Source: Tahibacter soli (lineage in GTDB: Bacteria; Pseudomonadota; Gammaproteobacteria; Xanthomonadales; Rhodanobacteraceae). From it: 64,000 bases of DNA. The notes below the pieces were generated by a model, which searched no databases, had not been told where the DNA came from, and saw nothing but the letters and a program-made list of their open reading frames with translations. The stretch spans positions 1 through 64,000 of the forward strand of contig NZ_JAOVZO020000018.1 of assembly GCF_025717065.2 (NCBI RefSeq), written 5' to 3'. Positions 54,278 to 63,776 of this stretch are shown piece after piece. Each line of letters starts with the position of its first letter. Position 1 is the first letter of the stretch. The translations under genes were made by a program, and so were the position numbers.

Positions 54278-57200
54278 TTATATTGCTTGTGTCCCGTCCG
54301 CGTCCGCATGGCTGCGGTCCTGCTCGGCGAGCTCGTGCGACACCGCTTCGGGCGAGCGCGTGTAGCGCGCGAGCACGCGGTAGATCGCCGGCACCACGAA
54401 CAACGACAGAAAGGTCGAGAGCATGACGCCGAACACGACGACGACGCCGATCGTACGCCGGCTCGACGAACCGGCGCCGTCGGCGAGCATCAACGGCAGC
54501 GCGCCCACCACGGTCGCGATCGACGTCATCACGATCGGCCGCAGGCGCACCGCGGCCGATTCGCGAATCGCCTCGTCGATGCTGCGGCCCTGGTCTCGCA
54601 GCTGATTGGCAAACTCCACAATGAGAATACCGTTCTTCGCGGCGAGACCGATCAGCATGATGATGCCGATCTGGCTGTACAGGTTCAGCGTCGATCCGAA
54701 CAGCCACAGCCCGAGCAGCGCGCCGAGCACCGCGAGCGGCACGGTCAGCATGATCACGAACGGATGCACGAAGCTTTCGAACTGCGCGGCGAGCACGAGG
54801 AATACGATCATCAGCGCCATCGCGAACGTGAACATGACCGTGCTGCCGGTTTCGCGCAGGTCGCGCGAATCGCCGTTGAGATCGCTCTGCGCCTGCGCCG
54901 GCAGTTCCTCGCGCGCGATCTGCTGCACGTAGGCGAGGCCCGCGCCGAGCGAATAGCCCGGTGCGATGCCGGCCGACAGCGTGATCGAGCGCAGCCGGTT
55001 GAAGCGGTTGAGCGACGCGGGCGCGGCCATGTCCGACAGCGTCACGAGGTTCGCCAGTGGAATGAGCTGCTGCGTCGTGGCCGATCGCACGTAGAGGTTC
55101 GTCAGATCGTTCGGCTGGCGGCGGCCTTCGATGTCGGCCTGCACCATCACTTCGTATTCCTCGCCGTCGACGGTGAACGTCGTGACGCGGCGTCCGCCGA
55201 AGAAGCTTTCGAGCGTGCGGCCGATTTCCTGCGTCGACACGCCGAGATCGGCCGCGCGCGTCTTGTCGATGTCGACGCGGATCTGCGGCTGCGTTTCCTT
55301 GTAGTCGCTGTCGACGGCGAACAGCTGCGGGTTTTCCTCCATGCGCTTGAGCAGCTTGTCGCGCCACTGCGCGAGTTCCGCGTAGTCGGGGCCCTGCAGC
55401 ACGAACTGCAGCGGCTGGCCGCCGCCGCGCGAGAGGCCCTGGCGCATGCTCGGCGAGATGCGCACGCCGGTGATGTCGGAGAAATCCTTGCGGATCCGGT
55501 CGACGAGCTCCTGCGACGTGATCGAGCGCTGGTCCCACGGCGCCAGCAGCACCACCGCCTGGCCGACGTTGAACGTCTGCGTCGTCGAACCGCCTCGGCC
55601 CTGCGGCACGCGCGTGTTGACGCGATGGACGATGCCCTCGTCGACGAGCTTCATCAGGCGTTTTTCCATTTCGCGCACTTTGCCGACCGTCCAGTCGAAG
55701 CTCGCGCCTTCCGGGCCGGTCGCGGACACGACGAACACGCCGCGATCCTCGTTCGGCGCAAGTTCGGTCGGCAGCACGCGCATGAGCGCCGCGATCGCGC
55801 CGATCGCGCCGATCATCACGAGCACGGTGACCCACGGATGGCCGATGGCGCGGTCGAGCACGCCCGAGTACAGGCGCTGGAACTGCTGGAACCGGTCGTC
55901 GAGCCAGCGCGTGAGGCCGCGCGTGCGCTCGTGGCTGACGAGGAGCTTGGAGCACATCATCGGCGTGAGCGTCAGCGCGACGAGGCCCGAGATCGCGACC
56001 GCCGCGGCGATCGCGACCGACAGCTCGCGGAACAGTCGCCCGAGATAGCCGCCCATGAAGCCGATCGGCAGGAACACCGCGACAAGCACGCCGGTCGTCG
56101 CGATCACCGCGAAGCCGACCTGCCGCGCGCCGCGATACGAGGCGACGAGCCGCGGCTCGCCCATGTCGACGCGCCGCTGGCAGTTTTCGAGCACGACGAT
56201 CGCGTCGTCGACGACGAGGCCGATCGCGAGCACGAGCGCGAGCAGGGTCAGAAGATTGATCGAGAAGCCGAACATGTACAGCGCGGCGAACGCCGTGATC
56301 ACGCACACCGGCACGGTCACGGCGGGAATCAGCGCCGCGCGCACGCTGCCGAGGAACAGCCAGATCACCACGAGCACGAGCAGCACCGCTTCGATCAGCG
56401 TCTTGTAGACCTCGCTCAGCGCGGTGTCGACGAACACGGTCGCGTCGTACGACACGAAGATCTGCGTGCCTTCTGGCAGGGTTTCCTTGACGCGCTCGAC
56501 CGCGGCCTTGGCGCCGCGCACCACTTCGAGTTCGTTCGCGGTCGAGGTCTTGACCACGCCGAGACCGAGCTGCAGCTGGCCGTTGCCGCGATAGTCGTTG
56601 CGCGGTTCTTCGGAGCCGAGTTCCACGCGCGCCACTTCGCCGACGCGCACCTGATGCCCGTCGTCGCCTTTCTTGATCACGAGGCGCTCGAAGTCTTCCG
56701 GCTTGGAATAGCCGCGCATCACGCGCACGGTGAAATCGCGCGTCGTCGAGTTGATCGCGCCGGCCGGCAGCTCGACGTTCTCGCGCGTCAGCGCGTCTTC
56801 GACGTCGGCGAGCGTCAGGCCGCGCGCCGCCAGCGCTTCGCGGTCGATCCACAGGCGCATCGCGTAGCGCTGTTCGCCGCCGACGATGACGTTGGCGACG
56901 CCGTCGACCGCCGAGAGCCGGTCGACCACGTAGCGTTCGGCGTAGTCGGTCAGCTCGCGCAGGTTCATGCGCGACGAGGCGAGGTTGAACCAGATGATGA
57001 CGTCGCCGTTCGAGTCGACCTTGAAGATCTGCGGCGGATCGGATTCTTCCGGCAGGCGGCCGACGACGCGGCTGACCGCGTCGCGCACGTCGTTCGCGGC
57101 GCTTTCGATATCGCGCGACAGGCCGAATTCGATCGAGATCTGCGACTGCCCGGTGCGGCTCGACGACGCGATCGTGCGGATGCCTTCGATGCCGCTGACG

Positions 57201-57409
57201 GCGTCTTCGAGCGGCTTGGTCAGGCGCGACTCGACGACGGCCGCGTCGGCGCCGCGATACGTCGTCTGCACGGAGACGATCGGCGTGTCGATGTCCGGCA
57301 GTTCGCGCAGCGGCAGGTTCGTGAAGGCGACGAGGCCGAGCACGCACAACAGCAGGCTGATGACGGTCGCGAAGACCGGCCGTTTGACCGAGATGTCGGA
57401 CAGCAGCAT
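54278..57409 (-). CDS. RND efflux pump, HAE1/AcrB-like inner-membrane transporter
   Basis: 1043 residues with 12 transmembrane helices in two halves and two large periplasmic loops. The proton-relay Asp pair is in GLVVDDAIVVLEN, and the N-terminus SDISVKRPVFATVISLLL is typical of MexF/MdtB-like drug pumps. It is 10 bases behind the adaptor gene. No outer membrane factor or dedicated regulator is encoded beside it. Confidence 0.93.
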   Translation of the reverse strand: MLLSDISVKRPVFATVISLLLCVLGLVAFTNLPLRELPDIDTPIVSVQTTYRGADAAVVESRLTKPLEDAVSGIEGIRTIASSSRTGQSQISIEFGLSRDIESAANDVRDAVSRVVGRLPEESDPPQIFKVDSNGDVIIWFNLASSRMNLRELTDYAERYVVDRLSAVDGVANVIVGGEQRYAMRLWIDREALAARGLTLADVEDALTRENVELPAGAINSTTRDFTVRVMRGYSKPEDFERLVIKKGDDGHQVRVGEVARVELGSEEPRNDYRGNGQLQLGLGVVKTSTANELEVVRGAKAAVERVKETLPEGTQIFVSYDATVFVDTALSEVYKTLIEAVLLVLVVIWLFLGSVRAALIPAVTVPVCVITAFAALYMFGFSINLLTLLALVLAIGLVVDDAIVVLENCQRRVDMGEPRLVASYRGARQVGFAVIATTGVLVAVFLPIGFMGGYLGRLFRELSVAIAAAVAISGLVALTLTPMMCSKLLVSHERTRGLTRWLDDRFQQFQRLYSGVLDRAIGHPWVTVLVMIGAIGAIAALMRVLPTELAPNEDRGVFVVSATGPEGASFDWTVGKVREMEKRLMKLVDEGIVHRVNTRVPQGRGGSTTQTFNVGQAVVLLAPWDQRSITSQELVDRIRKDFSDITGVRISPSMRQGLSRGGGQPLQFVLQGPDYAELAQWRDKLLKRMEENPQLFAVDSDYKETQPQIRVDIDKTRAADLGVSTQEIGRTLESFFGGRRVTTFTVDGEEYEVMVQADIEGRRQPNDLTNLYVRSATTQQLIPLANLVTLSDMAAPASLNRFNRLRSITLSAGIAPGYSLGAGLAYVQQIAREELPAQAQSDLNGDSRDLRETGSTVMFTFAMALMIVFLVLAAQFESFVHPFVIMLTVPLAVLGALLGLWLFGSTLNLYSQIGIIMLIGLAAKNGILIVEFANQLRDQGRSIDEAIRESAAVRLRPIVMTSIATVVGALPLMLADGAGSSSRRTIGVVVVFGVMLSTFLSLFVVPAIYRVLARYTRSPEAVSHELAEQDRSHADADGTQAI

Positions 57410-57419
57410 GGCGTCGTCC

Positions 57420-58493
57420 TCAGTTGCGCGCGGTCTGGGCGGCGGCGCCGGTTCCGCCGGACCTCACCGCGACCTTCGCGCCGTCGCGCAGGCTCACGGT
57501 TCCCTCGACGACGACGCGGTCGCCCGCGGCGAGTCCTTCGACGATTTCGACTTCGCCGGCACGGCGCGTGCCGACCTTCACTTCGATCTGGCGCGCGACG
57601 TCGCCGTTTTCTATTTTGTATACGTATTGCTTCTGCCCGATCGGCACGAGCGCGAGTTCGGGCACCGACAGCGCCTGTCGGTCGCGCGACAGCACGTCGA
57701 CGTTGAGCAGCATGCCGGCGCGCAGTTCGCCGTCGGGGTTCGCGATCAGCGCGCGCACGGTGATCGCGCGCGTGACCGGATCGACGCGCGAATCGAGCGA
57801 GTCGATCTTGCCCTCGAAACGGCGGTTCGGATACGCCGGCGTCGCCGCGCGAATCGCGAGGCCCGGCTTGAGCGAGGCGAGTTCGGTTTCCGGCACCGCG
57901 AAGTCGAGCTTGACGAGGTGGACGTCGTCGAGCGTCGTGATCGCCGTACCCGGCGTCACGAGCGTGCCTACGCTGACGCGGCGCAGACCGAGCACGCCCG
58001 AGAACGGCGCGACGATCACGCGGTCGGAGAGCTGCGCGCGGATCGTGTCGACCTTCGCCGCGTTCGAGTCGCGCGTCGCCTGCGCGGTGTCGAACAGCGA
58101 CTTGGACACGGTGCCCTGCTTGACCAGATCCTGCTGGCGCTGGTACTGGCGGTCGGCGTCCTTGGACAGCGCGAGCGCGTCTTTGAGCTGCGCGGCCTGC
58201 TGGCTCGACGTCAGTTCGACCAGCACGTCGCCGGCGTCCACTTTCTGGCCGTCTATAAAATTAATTTTACGTACGGTCTCGGTGATCTTCGCGGTCAGCG
58301 TGATCGATTCGTTCGCCTGCGCCGTGCCGATCGCCTCGATGACGTCCGACCACTCGCGCGTCGCGACGTCGGCCGCGACGACGGGCGTCGGCGGCGGCGG
58401 TGCGCGCACGGCGGCCTCGTCGTTCTTGGCGCAGCCGGCGAGCGCCAGGAGCAGCGCCAATGCCGGCATCGGAAACGGGTGGTTGCGGGTCAT
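57420..58493 (-). CDS. RND efflux periplasmic adaptor lipoprotein
   Basis: 357 residues with a lipobox (LLLALAGC), followed by a lipoyl/hairpin region (FIDGQKVDAGDVLVEL; QLKDALALSKDADRQYQRQ) and beta-barrel domains. It should connect the RND pump to an outer membrane channel encoded elsewhere. ATG 58493 has GAGGAAGA upstream; a longer start lacks support. Confidence 0.92.
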   Translation of the reverse strand: MTRNHPFPMPALALLLALAGCAKNDEAAVRAPPPPTPVVAADVATREWSDVIEAIGTAQANESITLTAKITETVRKINFIDGQKVDAGDVLVELTSSQQAAQLKDALALSKDADRQYQRQQDLVKQGTVSKSLFDTAQATRDSNAAKVDTIRAQLSDRVIVAPFSGVLGLRRVSVGTLVTPGTAITTLDDVHLVKLDFAVPETELASLKPGLAIRAATPAYPNRRFEGKIDSLDSRVDPVTRAITVRALIANPDGELRAGMLLNVDVLSRDRQALSVPELALVPIGQKQYVYKIENGDVARQIEVKVGTRRAGEVEIVEGLAAGDRVVVEGTVSLRDGAKVAVRSGGTGAAAQTARN

Positions 58494-58654
58494 CGAATCT
58501 TCCTCGTCCGCGCCGTCCTGCGCGAACCTTACCAAGGTGAAGGGCCGCGCGCTTTGCGCGGCGCGTTGAATGCGCGAAGCCCGGGATTGTCCCGGGCCAG
58601 GATGAGCGGGGCGTGACGCCCCGCAGCTGTCGTTCGGACGTTCGCGCCGGCGGA

Positions 58655-60181
58655 TCAGTGATCCGCGCTGGGCACCGCCGGAGCCGCGGCGCGAGGCGTG
58701 CGCTTGAACAAAAGCAGCAGAGGTATCGCAGCTGCGCTGAGAATCATCATCAGCCAGAAGTCATTGAGGAAGGCAATTGCGCTGGCCTGACGGGAAATTT
58801 CGCCGTTCAGTGCGGCGAGGCCCGACGTCGTCGCGATATCGAGGCCCGCCGGAAGCGGCTCGTGGCCGAACGGCGTGATGCGGCTGGCGAGCTCGGCATG
58901 ATTGAGCTGCGTGCTGCGTGACAAAATTGTCATGACGAGCGAAATGCCGATGCTCGAGCCGATATTGCGCATCAGGCTGAACATGCCGGCCGCCTCGGTG
59001 CGCGAAGCCATCGGCAACGTCGCGTACGCGATCGTCGACACCGGCACGAACACGAGACCGAGGCCGAGGCCCTGGATCACGCCGGCGACGATCACCGGCT
59101 GCGCCGGCATGTCGGCGTTGAAATGTGCCATTTGCCACAACGATACGACGGTCAGCGCGAGCCCCGTGAAGATCAGCGCGCGCGGATCGGTGCCGCGGGC
59201 CATCAGCCGGCCGACGAGCACCATCGCCACGAGCGTGCCGACGCCGCGCGGCGCCATCAGGAGGCCGGTCGTGACGACCGGATAACCCATTAGGCTCTGC
59301 AGATACGGCGGCAGGAGCGCCATCGTGGCGAACAGCACGATGCCGAGCACGAAGATGAACAGGCTGCCGGCGAAGAAGCTGCGATCCCTGAACAGTCCGA
59401 GGTCGAGGAACGGCCGCTCGGCGGTGCGCCAGTGCACCCAATAGAGATAGAAGCCGAGCGCGGCGATGGCCGCTTCGACCTGGATTTCGACGGAACCGAA
59501 CCAGTCCTTCTGTTCGCCGCGATCGAGGAACAGCTGCAGCGCGCCGATGCCGGCGGCGAGGAAGACGAAGCCGCGCCAGTCGAAGCGGAACGCGCGCGTG
59601 TCGTCGGCCGGCATGCTCGAGAGCACGCCGATCAGCGCGACGATGCCGACCGGCACGTTGATCAGGAACACCCAGTGCCAGCTGTACTGGTCGGTCAGCC
59701 AGCCGCCGAGCGGCGGCCCGAGGATCGGACCGACCATGACGCCCATGCCCCACATCGCCATCGCGGCGCCGTGCTTCTCGCGCGGAAACACGTCGAGCAG
59801 CGTCGACTGCGAAATCGGCACGAGCGAGGCGCCGAACAGGCCCTGCAGCACGCGGAACGCGACCATCTGGCCGATGTCGGTCGCGATGCCGCACAGCACC
59901 GAGGCGACGGTGAAGCCGCCGATCGCGAACGCGAGCAGGCGGCGGCGGCCGAACTTCGCGGCGAGCCAGCCGGTGGCCGGCGTCGCGATGGCAGCGGCGA
60001 CGATATAGGAGGTCAGCACCCAGGAAATCTGGTCCTGCGTCGCCGACAACGAACCTTGCATGTCCGGCAGCGCGACGTTCGCGATGGTCGTGTCGATGAC
60101 CTGCATCATCGTGGCGAGCATCACCGAGAAGACGAGCAACGGGAGGTTGGAGACTTGGCGGTGGGTGGCTACGGCGGTCAT
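58655..60181 (-). CDS. emrB: DHA2-family MFS drug exporter, EmrB-like
   Basis: 508 residues with 14 predicted transmembrane helices. Antiporter motif C is GPILGPPLGGWLTDQYSWHW and TM1 carries MQVIDTTIANVALPDMQG. It should export hydrophobic drugs through EmrA and a TolC-type channel. ATG 60181 has only a weak ribosome-binding site. A family B repeat pair occupies the 165-bp gap between emrA and emrB. Confidence 0.92.
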   Translation of the reverse strand: MTAVATHRQVSNLPLLVFSVMLATMMQVIDTTIANVALPDMQGSLSATQDQISWVLTSYIVAAAIATPATGWLAAKFGRRRLLAFAIGGFTVASVLCGIATDIGQMVAFRVLQGLFGASLVPISQSTLLDVFPREKHGAAMAMWGMGVMVGPILGPPLGGWLTDQYSWHWVFLINVPVGIVALIGVLSSMPADDTRAFRFDWRGFVFLAAGIGALQLFLDRGEQKDWFGSVEIQVEAAIAALGFYLYWVHWRTAERPFLDLGLFRDRSFFAGSLFIFVLGIVLFATMALLPPYLQSLMGYPVVTTGLLMAPRGVGTLVAMVLVGRLMARGTDPRALIFTGLALTVVSLWQMAHFNADMPAQPVIVAGVIQGLGLGLVFVPVSTIAYATLPMASRTEAAGMFSLMRNIGSSIGISLVMTILSRSTQLNHAELASRITPFGHEPLPAGLDIATTSGLAALNGEISRQASAIAFLNDFWLMMILSAAAIPLLLLFKRTPRAAAPAVPSADH

Positions 60182-60241
60182 GGCTCTGCTCTCGGCGCGT
60201 CGCCCCGGAAAGTGCCTGGCGACGGCTTTCGTGCCTTTGCT

Positions 60242-60321
60242 CGTCATCCCAGCGAAAGCTGGGATCCAGCTTTCGGGCAGTGAAAATCAAAGGCTGGATC
60301 CCAGCTTTCGCTGGGATGACG
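60242..60321. repeat. REPIN-like doublet, family B copy 2
   Basis: A perfect inverted repeat: 28-bp arms at 60242-60269 and 60294-60321, starting CGTCATCCCAGCGAAAGC and ending GCTTTCGCTGGGATGACG, with a 24-base loop. Each arm is itself palindromic around AGCGAAAGCT. It sits between emrA and emrB and could modulate how much of the transcript continues into emrB. Confidence 0.9.
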
Positions 60322-60346
60322 GCTCTCTACGTGTTGCTACGATCGA

Positions 60347-61456
60347 TCACCGCACCGCCGCCACCTGCGCCTCGGCCGGCTTCGTGCCGAACATCCGGCT
60401 GTAGCGCGCGTTCTGCGCACCGGTATCGATTTCCACTTCGGCGCTCATGCCCGGGCGCAGCGTCGGCGCGCCGGCGGCGGGTTCGATCACGAGGCGCACC
60501 GGAATACGCTGCACGATCTTGACCCAGTTGCCGGTCGCGTTCTGCGCCGGCAGCACCGAAAACTCGGCGCCCGACGCCGGACTGATCGACGACACCTTCG
60601 CCTTCCACGCGCGCCCCGGATACGTATCGACCGAGATCGTCGCCTCCTGGCCGACGCTGACGTGGGTCAGGTCGGTTTCCTTGAAGTTCGCGTCGACCCA
60701 CAGCTGTCCGTTCGCGATCAGCGGCATCGCCGGCTGGCCGACGGTGAGGAATTCGCCCGGGCGCAAGTCGGTCTTGCCGATCACGCCGTCGACCGGCGCG
60801 CGCACGGTGGCGTGCTCCAGGTCGAGCTTCGCCTGCGCGAGCTGCGCCCTGGCGAGCTTGTAGCCCGGCAGCGTTTCGTTCGCCGAATCGGGCAGGCCGC
60901 CGAGCATCGACTGCGCCTTGGATACGGCGGCCGCGTCGGAGTCGCGCTTGCCGCGCGCGCTGGCGACGGCGTTTTCGGCGTCGTCGAGCGCCTGCTGCGC
61001 GACGAGGCCGCGTGCACGCAGGTCGCGAACGCGCGACAGCTGCTGCTGCGAGTGCGCAAGATCGGCTTCGGCCGAGCGCAGGTCGGCCTGCGCGCCGCGA
61101 TAGCCGCTGCGGGCGCCGTCGAGCAGGCTCTGCACCGATTCGAGCTGCGCCTGCAGGCGGTCGGCGGCGATCTGCAGCGGTTCGGCATCGATGCGAATCA
61201 GCACGTCGCCGGCCTTCACGGCCTGGTTTTCGCGCACGAGCACGTCGACGACGCGACCTGCCACCTGCGACGAAATCGTCACGTGGTCGGCCTGAACATA
61301 GGCGTTGTCGGTCGATACGTAGCGACCACCGAAAAAGTAGAAGTAGCCGGCGACGCCGAGCACAGCGGCGGGGCCGGCGATCCATAAGAGCTTGTTCGAG
61401 CGCGGCTTGGCGGCGGCCGGCGCGGCGCTCGCGGGATTTTGCGTCTTCTCGGTCAT
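60347..61456 (-). CDS. emrA: EmrA-like membrane fusion protein
   Basis: 369 residues: one N-terminal membrane helix (~23-43), a biotinyl-lipoyl domain (VSTDNAYVQADHVTISSQVAG), a long coiled-coil hairpin (~90-185) and a beta-barrel (DANFKETDLTHVSVGQ, the EmrA/HlyD signature). It follows the MarR-family gene directly and its ATG is embedded in an ATGA context. Confidence 0.92.
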   Translation of the reverse strand: MTEKTQNPASAAPAAAKPRSNKLLWIAGPAAVLGVAGYFYFFGGRYVSTDNAYVQADHVTISSQVAGRVVDVLVRENQAVKAGDVLIRIDAEPLQIAADRLQAQLESVQSLLDGARSGYRGAQADLRSAEADLAHSQQQLSRVRDLRARGLVAQQALDDAENAVASARGKRDSDAAAVSKAQSMLGGLPDSANETLPGYKLARAQLAQAKLDLEHATVRAPVDGVIGKTDLRPGEFLTVGQPAMPLIANGQLWVDANFKETDLTHVSVGQEATISVDTYPGRAWKAKVSSISPASGAEFSVLPAQNATGNWVKIVQRIPVRLVIEPAAGAPTLRPGMSAEVEIDTGAQNARYSRMFGTKPAEAQVAAVR

Positions 61457-61925
61457 GGCGTTTCTCGGGGTTGTTCTTCGGATTCGTTTCGTCGAGGGCG
61501 ACGAGGTTCTGCTTGATGCGGTCGAGCACGGCCACGCACTGCGCGAGTTCGTCGACGCCGACGCCAGCCAGCGCCTCGTCGCGCAAAGCGCCGCCGATCG
61601 TCTCCATGTCGTCGATGACGCCGCCGGCCTTGTCGGTCGTGTGCAGGCGCCAGACGCGGCGGTCGTTCGGATCGGCGCGGCGCTCGACGAAGCCGGCCTG
61701 TTCGAGCCGGTCGATCGTGCGGCCGACCGGAATCGGTTCCATTTCAAGGAGTTCGGCGACGGCTTTCTGCGTGATGCCGGGCTGGCGCCATACGGCCTTG
61801 AGGCAGCGCCACTGCGCGCGCGTCAAGCCCAGCGGCTCGGCGCGGCGGTCGAAGTGCTTGCGCATCAGGCGCGTGATGTCGATCAGCGGGTAGACGAAGC
61901 TGGATCGGGGATCGGGAGTATTCAT
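61453..61925 (-). CDS. MarR-family regulator of emrAB (EmrR-like); reading frame does not close before emrA
   Basis: Winged-helix repressor, ~157 residues recognisable: recognition region ITQKAVAELLEMEPIPVGRTIDRLE, wing RRADPNDRRVWRLH, and flanking dimer helices. The start ATG 61925 is chosen because the promoter -10 covers the earlier ATG at 61940. In this frame no stop occurs before emrA; the frame stays open until 60327. One extra base in the four-G run at 61467-61470 (plus strand) would bring the frame to the TGA that overlaps the emrA ATG. Either the sequence lacks a base or the regulator really carries a long out-of-frame tail. The given end is the expected overlap. Confidence 0.75.
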
Positions 61926-61936
61926 GGCTGCCGCAT

Positions 61937-61965
61937 ACATTATTGCCTAGGCAGCTATTTATCAA
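61937..61965 (-). promoter_or_regulatory. Promoter and MarR-type operator of the marR-emrA-emrB operon
   Basis: On the minus strand TTGATA (61965-61960), a 17-base spacer and TAATGT (61942-61937). The palindrome TGCCTAGGCA fills the middle of the spacer (61944-61953), an ideal site for autorepression by the MarR-family protein. The predicted transcript starts only about 5 bases before the regulator ATG. Confidence 0.75.
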
Positions 61966-62082
61966 TACCGGCGAGTTCAAAAATTAGGTAGACGATCGTC
62001 GTAGTCGCGGCCGGGCGACCGGGCGCACCATGGCGCGACGTCGCCGGATGCGACTACGAGTAGTTACGGGGGAGGACGCCGA

Positions 62083-62616
62083 ATGCACCTGGTCATCGAA
62101 GCGATCGAAGCCGACATCACGACGCTCGCGGTCGACGCGATCGTCAACGCCGCGAACGAGGCGCTCGCCGGCGGCGGCGGCGTCGACGGCGCGATTCACC
62201 GCGCGGCCGGCGCGGGCCTCATGGACGAATGCCGCGCGCTGCCGATGATCCGACCGCACGTGCGGCTGCCGACCGGCGAGGCGCTCGTCACCGGCGGCCA
62301 CCGCCTGCCGGCACGCCACGTCATCCACACGGTCGGCCCGATCTGGTACGGCGGCGACAAGGGCGAACCGGCGCTGCTCGCATCGTGCTATCGGCGCAGC
62401 CTCGATCGCGCGCGCGAGCACGGCTTCGCAAGCGTCGCGTTTCCCGCGATCAGCTGCGGCGTGTTCGGCTATCCGCTCGACCAGGCGACGCAGATCGCCG
62501 TCGACGAGGCATACGCCGCATCGCTCGAGCCGGGCTCGCTGAGGCGTATCGTGTTCTGCTGCTTCGGCGCGACCGCGCTGCGCGCGTACCGGGCGGCGCT
62601 CTCGGCGCGCGTTTGA
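62083..62616 (+). CDS. Macrodomain protein (O-acetyl-ADP-ribose deacetylase, YmdB-like)
   Basis: 177 residues, single macrodomain: [34 protein letters not shown] and [16 protein letters not shown] form the ADP-ribose site. MacroD/YmdB-type enzymes deacetylate O-acetyl-ADP-ribose and remove ADP-ribose from proteins. It is divergent from the MarR gene and preceded by GGGAGG. No ADP-ribosyltransferase is encoded nearby, although the RES toxin 9 kb away also acts on NAD+. Confidence 0.93.
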   Translation: MHLVIEAIEADITTLAVDAIVNAANEALAGGGGVDGAIHRAAGAGLMDECRALPMIRPHVRLPTGEALVTGGHRLPARHVIHTVGPIWYGGDKGEPALLASCYRRSLDRAREHGFASVAFPAISCGVFGYPLDQATQIAVDEAYAASLEPGSLRRIVFCCFGATALRAYRAALSARV

Positions 62617-62640
62617 TCGCCGCGCCGATCGCCTCCATGA

Positions 62641-62666
62641 AAAAAGCCGGCTCGCGCCGGCTTTTT
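62641..62666. terminator. Bidirectional intrinsic terminator
   Basis: AAAAAGCCGG and CCGGCTTTTT arms around a 6-base loop give a U-tract on both strands, placed between the convergent macrodomain and aldolase genes. Confidence 0.9.
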
Positions 62667-62693
62667 CTCATCCGCGAGCGGACGCCGCGAGCG

Positions 62694-63704
62694 TTACGCC
62701 GACTTCTTCCACTGGCCGAGCGCGGCCAGGCCGTTCTCGCGCGCGCGCTGCGCGACGGTTTTCTGCGCATCGCCGAAGTGCTTGTCCATATCCTTCGACC
62801 ACAGCTTGAGCGCCGCGGACTGCATCGCGCGGCCGTACGAGAACGACAGCGGCCATGGATGCGGGCCCATCTGGTTCATGGCGTTGAGGTGCGCGGTCGC
62901 CGCTTCGTCCGACTGGCCGCCCGACAGGAACACGATGCCCGGCAGCGACGCCGGCACGCTGGCCTTCAGGCAGCGGATCGTCGCTTCGGCGACTTCGTCG
63001 ACGCTCGCCTGCTCCGGGCAGTCCTTGCCGGACACGACCATGCTGGCCTTCAGGATCGTGCCTTCGAGCATGACGTTCTGCTCGTACAGCGACGCGAACA
63101 GCGAACGGAGCGTGACTTCGGTGACGTCGTAGCACACTTCAAGATCGTGGCTGCCGTCCATCAGCACTTCGGGCTCGACCATCGGCACGATGCCCGATTC
63201 CTGGCACAGCGCGGCGTAGCGCGCGAGCGCGTGGCAGTTCGCCTCGATGCAGGTCGAGCTCGGCATGTCGTCGCCGATCGTGATGACCGCGCGCCACTTG
63301 GCGAACTTCGCGCCGAGCCTGGCGTATTCCTGCAGGCGCTCGCGCAGGCCGTCGAGGCCCTCGGTGACGAGCTCGCCCGGGAACCCGGCCAGCGGGTGCG
63401 GACCCTTGTCGACCTTGATGCCCGGCAGGATGCCGTTGTCGAGCATGACCTTCGTGAACGGCACGCCGGCGCGCGTCGACTGGCGCAGCGTTTCGTCGTA
63501 CAGGATCGCGCCGGCGATGTGATCGGACAGGTTCGGCGTGGTCAGCAGCATTTCGCGGTAGGCGCGGCGCGTATCTTCGGTGCACTCGATGCCGACGCCG
63601 TCGAAACGCTTCTTGATCGTGGTGTTCGACTCGTCGATCGCGATGATGCCCTTGCCCGGGGCGACCATTGCCTGGGCAATGCTTTCCAGCTGTTCGATGC
63701 TCAT
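62694..63704 (-). CDS. Class I fructose-bisphosphate aldolase
   Basis: 336 residues; cleaves fructose 1,6-bisphosphate to two trioses by a Schiff base. The Lys lies in LEGTILKASMV, and the N-terminal GKGIIAIDESNTTIKKRF and SGGQSDEAATAHLNAM phosphate-site segments are present. No zinc-enzyme motifs exist. It is the eukaryotic-like class I type rather than the DhnA type. A ribosome-binding GGAG precedes the ATG. Confidence 0.95.
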   Translation of the reverse strand: MSIEQLESIAQAMVAPGKGIIAIDESNTTIKKRFDGVGIECTEDTRRAYREMLLTTPNLSDHIAGAILYDETLRQSTRAGVPFTKVMLDNGILPGIKVDKGPHPLAGFPGELVTEGLDGLRERLQEYARLGAKFAKWRAVITIGDDMPSSTCIEANCHALARYAALCQESGIVPMVEPEVLMDGSHDLEVCYDVTEVTLRSLFASLYEQNVMLEGTILKASMVVSGKDCPEQASVDEVAEATIRCLKASVPASLPGIVFLSGGQSDEAATAHLNAMNQMGPHPWPLSFSYGRAMQSAALKLWSKDMDKHFGDAQKTVAQRARENGLAALGQWKKSA

Positions 63705-63770
63705 GGAGGACTCCGTGGATGAATTCTTCGCCGCGGTCGCGCAGCGCCGCGGCCGGCCGCGAGACCGCCG

Positions 63771-63776
63771 ATTATA
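63771..63776 (-). promoter_or_regulatory. Perfect -10 element of the aldolase promoter
   Basis: TATAAT on the minus strand, overlapping the stop codon of the upstream hydrolase gene. No good -35 was found at 16-18 bases. The predicted start is near 63764, about 60 bases before the aldolase ATG. Confidence 0.45.

Noticed and set aside
60327..61452. Continuation of the MarR frame as a true 533-residue protein
   Set aside because: The extra ~375 residues are Arg-rich and are emrA sequence read in the wrong frame. A frame error or an unproductive tail is more likely.
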